This document shows positions 56,641 through 64,000 of a stretch of DNA of 64,000 nt, one piece after another. This stretch comes from Diplolepis rosae (Eukaryota; Arthropoda; Insecta; Hymenoptera; Diplolepididae), in assembly GCA_030998225.1 (NCBI GenBank), contig JAPYXD010000308.1, positions 3,420,001-3,484,000 of the forward strand. Reading direction: 5' to 3'. Each line of letters starts with the position of its first letter. The first letter of the stretch is position 1. The notes under the pieces are model-generated. The model was not told the DNA's origin. It saw only the letters and a list, made by a program, of their open reading frames with translations, and made no database searches. The translations under genes and the position numbers were made by a program.

Positions 56641-57390
56641 ATCTGTGAAATAATTTGTATACGCGAACGAAACAAGACTTATCCTCCTTTTCTGCGTTGC
56701 TGCTTTTCACAAAGTTTACATTTCCCTTGATTTTTGATGGCTCCTTCTGCTGGGTACTGTAAACATGTGGTCTTAACACCTTATCCTTCTTTTTACTATC
56801 TGTCCTTCGAACACTCGAGCACATTGGGGTCCTGGGTATTCAGGACATAGAACTTGCACTTGGTATTTTATGAATTTTGAAACTTGACTCTCCACAACAA
56901 GTGGTACTACATATATTACTTGTTCAACGCTAGTTTTAACGTTATTGCTCTCCCTTGAAGTCAATTTTCTTTTTGACACCGAACGGAGTGTTGCAGCTCT
57001 ATCTTTCTGCTTCCTCTGTGCGTCGGCAAATCCAGAATAGATTTCAAGAGAATTTTTTAATTTAGTTTCAATTTTACTTTTTTGTTAACATAGATCCGCC
57101 GTTCCATGTTCGTGTTTTGTATTGTGTTGTGCAGGCTCCTCAAGTGTGTTATGTCAGAAATTGTGTCTTTCAAAGTTGTGTTGATTTCTTATATAAAAAA
57201 TATTATTTCAAAAATCAACTCCATTACACAGTCTTGTGCTCACTTTTGAGGAGAAGCGGACTTTACGGTCAACATTTTCCACGAATCTGCCGAACTGGAG
57301 TTCATGTTTTATTTTTGAGGACTGGGTTTTGAGCTGTCTCGTCCCTGGACATTTTGGATCTTGCCCCACCCTTACATAAGTCAACTGCAT
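56641..57390 (-). pseudogene. Unidentified broken coding sequence
   Basis: On the minus strand two stretches look protein-coding. One near 57390-57208 reads VGQDPKCPGTRQLKTQ and FGRFVENVDRKVRFSSK. Another near 57080-56773 reads SLEIYSGFADAQRKQKDRAA, then KRKLTSRESNNVK and VLCPEYPGPQCARVFEGQ. A third frame continues at 56770-56633. Stops and frame changes separate them. I recognise no domain. It may be a decayed element protein or host gene. Confidence 0.3.
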
Positions 57391-58073
57391 GTTCTTATGA
57401 AATAGTAATTTTAAGAAACCAAAAAACCAAAAAAGACAAAAAAGAATAAATCTAAATAAATCTAATTTAATATGTACAACTGAATTCTTGCATGTTTACA
57501 GCTCAGTCATCAAGTCCTGGATAAAATATTTTTTTCTGACACTGAAGAGGGCCCCCATTTGCGGCCGAAAAGTTTGCCTTTAAACACCCCCCCCCCCTTT
57601 TTTCTTATCTTTATGAATTGTTGTTTAGCTTTCCTTTTGATTTATATGATTCTGTTTTTTAGCTTCCTTTTTATAATATGTCCATAAATTAATGATTTTA
57701 ATGTAAAAAAACTGACCCAATGCCAATACAAAGATAATTAAACGAGTTACGGTTGAACTTTAAAGGAATGAGATATCGAGAAGTGACATAAATTAAGAAA
57801 TTTCCTTTTCTGGTCTGGCTTTGGAACTGTGGTGCCTTGGCATGGAATTGGGGAGTACTACATTTTATCTTCCCAAAGAAGCGCTCCATACAATTATGAT
57901 AGAACTTCACTTATAGGTAAGTTTGTTTAACCATTTAATTCAAAGTGGCGACTGATGAAAGTGAATCAAAGTCCAAATATATATTGCTTAATGCAAGAAA
58001 GCTGTTTGATAGTTACATTTTATAAATTCAAAATTAATTTTACTTGATAAATAATAAATTTTACTAAATATTT
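57391..58073. other. Non-coding region
   Basis: It includes a run of C from about 57583 to 57596. No gene is seen. Confidence 0.35.
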
Positions 58074-58600
58074 TATGGCGCTTTAAGCTCTATTATAGTA
58101 AGTGGTTCGTTGAAAAATAGAATGTACTAATAACTGCTTTTTAGCATTTTTGTAGGTAAATACCAATAAGTCATTTTTTAATTATTTGATGACTCATCAA
58201 ACTGAACTTTAGAAAGTGACTTGCGAAAAATTAGAATGTACTTACTCCTTTTCAGCATTCTTGTAAATAAATATCAGTACGTCATTTGCTGAATATTTCG
58301 TGGCTTTTTAAACTAAATTTTGGAAAGTGACTTGCTAAAAGTTGGAACGTGCTTACACAGAAAAAATAGTTCGAAAGAGTTTGTAGAACTGTTCAAGAGT
58401 TATGAATATAGGAATTTACGGAAAAGAGTTCTAGAGTTCTAGAGATCAGAAAACTTCTATAAATTTTCCAGAACCCTATTTCGTAAATGTCTGTATCCAC
58501 AACTCTTTAACAATTCTATATATTTTATTGAACTGTTTTCTTCCGTGTACCGTTTTCAGCATTTTTGTCGATGAATTTTAGTCATCAACATTTTCAAGCT
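58074..58600 (+). repeat. Three ~115-bp tandem units, the last split by a MITE
   Basis: Markers AAGTGACTTGC, TAGAATGTACT and CAGCATTYTTGTA recur from 58074, 58190 and 58305. The third unit is interrupted at 58356-58547 and resumes with CGTTTTCAGCATTTTTGTCG. Confidence 0.7.
58356..58547. mobile_element. 192-bp Tc1/mariner-type MITE
   Basis: Ends CACAGAAAAAATAGTTC and GAACTGTTTTCTTCCGTG are imperfect inverses. TA flanks both ends (58354-58355 and 58548-58549), and the neighbouring tandem units show the empty site with a single TA. Confidence 0.8.
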
Positions 58601-58842
58601 AATATAAAACACAATTTATTAATAATAGATATACTGCAAACATAAATGTATAATTTTTTCATAAGATAATTTTCTTGATTCAAAAGTTTTATTAGTTTCT
58701 TTCGAATAAAAAAAAACTAAAATTTTGAGATTTTAAATATTATCTGATCTGAATTTTCAAAACAAAAGTTGAAGGAATCATATCCAATGTAAATTATTAC
58801 TAACATACAAAAATAAGAATCAATACTTCTAAGATTTATATA

Positions 58843-59509
58843 TTAGATGCACAACTTTGTTTCAGCTGTTTTTCCAAAATTTGAGGCTTTAATCTTAAAA
58901 AGTGATTACCTATTTATGATTACAAGTACTGTCCGTCGCTAGCCACTACTTTTTTCCATTTTTCTGGCAATCCTCAGATACCATCTCAAAAAGATGATGC
59001 GTTTTTTCAGGCGTTTCACGAATCGATACATTTTTTGACAGCTTGTTGAGTCTTTTCCAATGATTCTGTCAATTCCTCTTGCATTTGGCACGAGTCTACA
59101 GTAAGTAATGCCTCCAATTCGGAATCTTCGAAATTTTTCTCTTTTCTACCGCCATGCACATCAAAATCACTGCTCTTGAAGCGTTGAAAAAACTCATCAC
59201 AAGTTCTTTCACTAGGAGCAGCCTCACGGTAAGTACTTAAGAGCATTTGATGAGCCAAGGTCGCAGTTTTCCTCAAATGAATTCAGAAAATCAGAACTTC
59301 CCACAAATGACGAGAATTTCGTTTGAAAACTGACATCTTCGATCGAGAATAAATTTATTATACAAACAAAAATTCGCTAATGTGGTGCTGTCGTTATGTT
59401 GACAGATCCCCAAGCTTACTGTGGTACATTTTTGATCTGCCTATTTCTATCAGCACTTACCACTGCAGCCATCTATCGAAAAACGGCGGAAGAAAAGCTG
59501 TACACCTAA
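58843..59509 (-). mobile_element. mariner deletion derivative with both ends
   Basis: The termini TTAGRTGYACARCTTT are present at both ends next to TA (58841-58842 and 59510-59511). On the minus strand the transposase starts MSVFKRNSRHLWEVL near 59332. After a stop it keeps the HTH (CDEFFQRFKSSDFDVHGG; ALLTVDSCQMQEELTESL), then jumps near 59015 to the C-terminal end LPEKWKKVVASDGQYL. The whole catalytic domain is missing. It could still be moved in trans by a related transposase. Confidence 0.8.
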
Positions 59510-59511
59510 TA

Positions 59512-60710
59512 TTTTCATTCAAAAAGTACTTCAATATTTTTCACATAAAATAAATCGATGATTAGGGTAGACAGGCTTGATACATTTATTGAAACGAGCT
59601 GAATGAACATTAGATTTCGGTGATTTTGGGCACAAATGGCATCAAACGCGTTGTTTTTTATGGCGCATGCGATAATATACTGTGTGATGATGATTCACGA
59701 ACACTTGTAGACGGAATCAACTGAATTCCCTTGAAAAATTGAAGAGCATTACTTCCACGAGGAAAAATAGAACGGTTTTTTTCGACATTCGATCGGCCGT
59801 CCGTCGAGTACCGAATATTCGACATCCGAAGCGCCTCCATCGAATATTGAACATTCGAATGTAGTTTGCAATTTTTAATCAGACATTATAGACAGACTAT
59901 AGTCCATCAATTAAGAAAGTGAATAAGTTGGATTTGTTAATTTAAATTCAACAAATATTAAATATTTGTTTATAAGAATATGTATAATAACTATAAATAA
60001 AAATCAAAAAGGCCATTTAGAAAAATGTTGTTCAACGCAAGATTTTGAAAAGCGTTGTGTTCTAATGATACAAAGATATGGAAGTTGAGCATTATTAATC
60101 GAATCGTTTGAGCTAAGGATCAACAGCTTCTGGGCTTAGCATACGAAAAATGTAAGGATAAAAAGTTTTGAAATCGATTAATGTCTTCTTTTCACATTTT
60201 TTATTTGAAAATTTTTAGAAGTTCCTATTGGTTACAAAATTTCAGCAAATTTTTTGTATTTATAGTTTTCAATAGTGAACAATAATAGAGAATTATAAAT
60301 TTAAAAAATGTTGCTGATTGCGTAGCCCAGACCAGATATGGCATTACATGTGGAGCCAGAGCCTAGTTTTAGCCTCGAAAAAATGTATGCACGGAAAATA
60401 TTGAAATTCCTAAAATACTTTGGCCTATATGCCCTATTCTGTGCAGAACATTTTTTTGGACTATCATAAGATATCGAGATAAGATATCAATTTGAAATTT
60501 TGGGCTCTTAAATAAAAGTCAGTAAGGGACTTTTTTTACTTTCAAATCTTTACAATTCCAAAAGAAATTATTTTTTAATTATGAACATTTTTGAGCACAT
60601 AAAGATTCCTTAGTGCCTTTCATTTGAGTTCTCTAAACTTCAAATCGATATCTTATTTCGTGTGTCTGGATTTTGGTTTAAAAAAGTAAAGTAAGAATCG
60701 GGTAAGTGTG
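59512..60710. other. Non-coding region
   Basis: No gene is seen. CGAATATTCGACATCC-like motifs cluster near 59790-59860. Confidence 0.35.
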
Positions 60711-60929
60711 CCCGTGTAGAAATTGCCCGAGTTAGCCCATTTACAAAAGGGTTTCTGGCCGGATCCCAGTTGGGCAAACTCGGGCTATATTGCATGACCG
60801 GGAACTGGGTGATAATCGTCCGGGTTGACTCGTGACCAGACCGGGTCAAGTCGGGAACCGGTAGAATCAACCCAGGATGAAGTTCATTGTCAGAAACTAA
60901 CCGGGAGCTAGTCGGGCACTAGACAAGTA
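60711..60929. mobile_element. CCCGTGTRGAAAT-family element, copy 1
   Basis: It begins CCCGTGTAGAAATTGCCCGA and is filled with CGGGNNNNCCCG-type words (GACCGGGAACTGG, CCGGGTTGACTCG). It is GC-rich compared with its flanks. The right end abuts the next MITE and is not certain. Confidence 0.5.
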
Positions 60930-60930
60930 C

Positions 60931-61266
60931 TTTGGCGAAAGTCTCGCATTGGAAATTTATTCCAAACCAATGCTACCTATTCAGAAATCTGTTTCTGAAC
61001 GAATCCAAGTTATTCCGAAAAAATCCGACGAATCCGAATCAGCCCAAACCTTCAATCCAAATGGATCTGAATGAATCCGAAATTGACCGGATTCATTCGG
61101 ATTGAAATTTCGGGTTGATTTTGAATTGGCTTCGGGTTGATTCGAATGGAAAATTTGCTTTGGTGTCATTCGGAATAACTTGGTTTAGTTCGGAATCAGA
61201 TTCCGGAATGTCTCGGTATAGTGCGAATTGATTCGGAATAAATTTCAATCCGGAATTCTCGCCAGG
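60931..61266. mobile_element. MITE rich in GAATCCGA/TTCGGATT words
   Basis: Left TTGGCGAAAGTCTCGCATTG and TTGGAAATTTATTCCAAA are mirrored imperfectly by the right end (inverse CTGGCGAGAATTCCGGATTG). The interior is packed with short direct and inverse GAATCCG repeats. Confidence 0.55.
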
Positions 61267-62455
61267 GTGAACCTATATGATGTTTAAAATTTTTTAAAAT
61301 GTTCAAAGATGTTAAGTAGTTTTCCTTAAGGGCATGTGTTCGGGTGCTTTGAATATTCAACGAAAGCGCGGTCTTTGTCGTTTGTTTTCTTTTATGTTCG
61401 TTTACTTACCTTAGTAGGCTCTGCGCTGACCTTTAAGGTTAACGTCGAGCAGGTATCAAAATTAATTACCCTCTGCCACAACGTTCGGTTGGGGTGTTAA
61501 GTTATGGGACTTCCCTTTCGGTTTTTGTTTAAAATGGAGGAGATTCAGTCACATTGCACCCTTGGCAACGAGAGGGATCCTCGACAGGGCAGTGAAACGT
61601 GCCGTTACTTTTTTCTTCTTGAAGAAAGGCTTGTGGATTACGCGTGTACCCCTGTGGATTGTATACAAAGCGGGCAACAGTGTTCAGTGTCCGAAGCATA
61701 TTCGAAGCGGATTGAGTGAGTGCCCCTGTAGATTCTGTCAACCCTGTGATGAGGATTGCTGACTTAAGCCGCGCTCTGGAAGGTGCCTGGAAGAGTGAGT
61801 GAGGACTATCCATATTGTCACCACTGCGGGGTGAGTAATTTTTCTCTTAGCGGCTGAACTGTTACTTTGGGGAATGGTAGAGAAGATGAAAACGGACGTA
61901 GATAGACTACTTTTGGCTTTGATGATAAAAAAACGTTCTCCATAGATTTTGCTTAGATTAAATTTTTTTCTATTTATTAAACCAAAAGCTATCTATCCAC
62001 GTCTATTTTTATCCTTTCTATTATTTCTCAAATTTTAAAATCAGAATTCTATGTGTTTTGGACACAAACATGTAGAAACTTAAAATCAATCAAATTTGCT
62101 GTAAATTTACCAAGTATCACATGACCTTAACTCTCAGAATGCCCAAGTTCATGTATACTATAAAAGGTTCTCTATATAACTTATGTCATTTTCTACAGGG
62201 TAATTATATAGGTGGGACATATAGGATTCTGTATGCGGACCTGTACAGGAATTTTTAGTAAGTATCTGTCAAAACATTCGAATATTTATTATGTTATTAT
62301 TCAAATTTCGCGGAAATAGCATATGCACTATCTGCACAAGTACAAAAATAATATACCCATAATAGTATAACCTATAATTCCTACACCGTGAATTCTTTTG
62401 TTTTTATCAGTTTTCATCCTTGTCGGTTGATCTGATACGTGTTTTAAAAATTAAA
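61267..62455. other. Unassigned region with a GC-richer block
   Basis: The block at about 61430-61860 has higher GC and open frames on both strands, but I find no domain, splice-consistent structure or repeat partner in the window. The rest is AT-rich. Confidence 0.35.
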
Positions 62456-62590
62456 ATGGATGAAGAAGAACGTATGCTTGAGCAAAATCGTATCCGCGCT
62501 AAAAAACACATATGAGTTCGAAAAATTGAGGAAGAATACAGTGGTGATGAGTCCAATTATGAATTAAGTGAAACTTTAATGCTACTAAGA
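62456..62590 (+). pseudogene. Possible N-terminal coding fragment
   Basis: From ATG at 62456 the frame reads MDEEERMLEQNRIRAKKH, then a TGA, then RKIEEEYSGDESNYELSETL up to the point where a GC-rich MITE begins. The composition (Glu/Lys/Arg) is protein-like. The TGA could have been CGA. No domain is recognised. Confidence 0.3.
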
Positions 62591-62782
62591 ACCCCCCTAA
62601 AAAACAGCCAGAAAATGGCCGGTTAGCCCGGCTGGTTCCTACCAGCCTTTATGTCGGGAACATAACCAAACCAGCGTGACGTTTCTGGCGGGTTTCTGGT
62701 CGGATAGCCCGACCGGTTCCCGCTTACAACTAGGGCTATCCCTCCGGATCTCGATCAGTTCCGGGTTCTATTTCCACACGGG
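62591..62782. mobile_element. CCCGTGTRGAAAT-family element, copy 2
   Basis: On the minus strand it begins CCCGTGTGGAAATAGAACCC. It has GGTTAGCCCGGCTGGTTCC and similar words as in copy 1. It interrupts the coding-like fragment at 62456. The left edge is placed by the change in composition. Confidence 0.5.
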
Positions 62783-63112
62783 TGTCATGGCCTTGAAATC
62801 AAACTAATAAAAAAGTATTAAATCGGGTGTAGAATATTTTCTCGTACATTTTAATAAAGTTAATTTAAATGTAGAAAATTCAATTTCTATAATTTCGTGT
62901 ACAGTCGTAAGGTGTATAATTTCATTGTGCTTCAAAAAATATTAATAACATTATGTTCAGTAGGATTTTCTCTTTTATCGTACAGAGTTTTATTGTGTGA
63001 AGTTTATTTAAATTTCCAAAATTAATATCATTATGTTTGGTTTCGGTTGTAAAGTTTTATGTTATAGAATTAACTTTGGTGAATTGGTTAAAAATATTAA
63101 AATTGTTAAATA
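62783..63112. other. Non-coding AT-rich spacer
   Basis: No gene is seen. Confidence 0.35.
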
Positions 63113-63114
63113 TA

Positions 63115-63673
63115 CTACTGTGATCAAATTGAAAGGTGAACTTTGTTATAAAATGAAAAATCTTTATTTATTTATCCAAATCAATTTCATCCCCTTCAAA
63201 GTAATCCCCTTCTGATATAATGCACTTGTGCCAACGTTTTTTCCAATCGTCGAAACACTTGTTAAATTCGATTTCCGGAATTGCCTTCAGAGCCTTAAGC
63301 GATTCGGTTTTTATCTCCTCAATCGAGTCAAAACGGTGTCCCCGGAGCGGTCTCTTGAGTTTGCAGAACAACCAGAAGTCACACGGAGCTAAATCAGGTG
63401 AATACGGTGGTTGCGGAGCGATATTTGTTGAAGTTTTGACGAAATGATCGCGTAAAACCAGTGCCGTGTGTGATGGTGCATTATCATGCCAAGGGTTGTT
63501 GTCCCATAAATCCGGCCTTTTTCTGCGAACAGCTTCACACTAATGAATATTTTGATGTGAAATTTGGCACAGATGTCACTAACAGTACTACCAATTTATG
63601 GAAAAAAAATTTCAGTTCCGAAAATCCCGGGAAGTTTAAATTTAAAATTCACCTTTCAATTTGATCACAGTAG
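63115..63673 (-). mobile_element. mariner deletion derivative, fourth lineage
   Basis: Perfect inverted ends CTACTGTGATCAAATTGAAA lie next to TA on both sides (63113-63114 and 63674-63675). On the minus strand a 5' untranslated segment jumps near 63540 into the transposase C-terminal half. That half gives RRKRPDLWDNNPWHDNAPSH with the second Asp, then PPYSPDLAPCDFWLF with the third Asp after 34 residues. It ends in FEGDEIDLDK and a stop at 63168. The HTH and first Asp are missing. The clean reading frame and perfect ends suggest recent activity by a helper. Confidence 0.85.
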
Positions 63674-63675
63674 TA

Positions 63676-64000
63676 TATAACTGTGTATACTCCCTGTGCG
63701 TATAATTATTTGTCTCGAGTTTTCAGGAATATAAAATTCAATTTTGTAGTTATTTCATTAATGACAAATTAGGTTCCCTGATTCTTCAAACAATTTTAAT
63801 ACACAGCAAACGACAATTTCTTTTTATTGGCTCCGAAAGATCTCAAAGTCAATCTAGAACTTTTCTTCTCTTACTAACGTCTCCAAGGAGAGGAAATAGA
63901 CTTTGATGGGTAAAGGATGATATCGTTTAGAGAAACCTCTGTAAAGGAATCGTAGTTTTCATTTATCTCGATTTTGGTAGTTTCTTGAATAATTTTTCAA
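63676..64000. other. Non-coding end of window
   Basis: No gene is seen. Confidence 0.35.

Noticed and set aside
61430..61860. Host exon in a GC-richer block
   Set aside because: Open frames exist on both strands, but no splice-consistent structure or domain could be supported.

Overview
This is an AT-rich stretch of eukaryotic, almost certainly insect, nuclear DNA. It contains at least six mariner copies, pogo-like and piggyBac-like elements, R1/Jockey-type LINEs, a Gypsy LTR retrotransposon and a spliced gene with a DUF4806-like end. That family is common in hymenopteran genomes, so a wasp, ant or bee is my best guess, held with moderate confidence. There is no bacterial-type gene organisation, no CRISPR array, no rRNA and no convincing functional tRNA. 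The only plausible host gene is a 5'-truncated, minus-strand spliced gene at 10938-12490.

Layout. 1-9 kb: a TTAA-flanked MITE (1141-1621) and a TTAA-flanked foldback (2210-5295) carrying an inserted Helentron-type non-autonomous element (3407-4823). 9-12.7 kb: two tRNA-derived repeats, a dispersed repeat, and the DUF4806-like gene, cut at its 5' side by the end of another element. 13-19.2 kb: a nested stack. A LINE reverse transcriptase fragment is split by a 3.43-kb inverted-repeat transposon with a 4-bp ATGT duplication, which itself holds a second Helentron-type copy holding a MITE. A mutated mariner cuts the other end of the LINE. 19.2-33.4 kb: a degenerate Gypsy element with both LTRs, a tRNA-Lys primer site, gag, protease, RT, RNase H and integrase remnants. 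A 4.66-kb foldback built of about 150-bp repeats lies between pol and the 3' LTR. 33.5-35.4 kb: a third foldback carrying a third Helentron-type copy. 35.8-36.5 kb: a deleted mariner. 37.7-44.8 kb: a field of inverted and tandem repeats interrupted by a GC-rich LINE (41272-43242) that keeps ORF1 and both ends but has lost ORF2, and by a possible solo LTR. 45-49 kb: LINE fragments and a GC-rich palindrome. 50-53 kb: a chimeric mariner and a pogo-like element. 54-56.6 kb: a 242-bp tandem repeat and a mariner pseudogene. 56.6-64 kb: unidentified broken coding sequence, a short tandem array split by a MITE, two mariner deletion derivatives with both terminal repeats, and further MITEs.

The elements do not form a pathway. 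Their value is as a record of insertion order: several boundaries can be proved within the window because an uninterrupted repeat copy, or a restored reading frame, shows the empty site. I see no new multi-gene system. The least ordinary structures are the hairpin-ended Helentron-type family, the large foldbacks that could produce double-stranded RNA, the 3.43-kb ATGT-duplicating transposon, the ORF1-only LINE, and the mariner ending in an inverted copy of its own 5' region.
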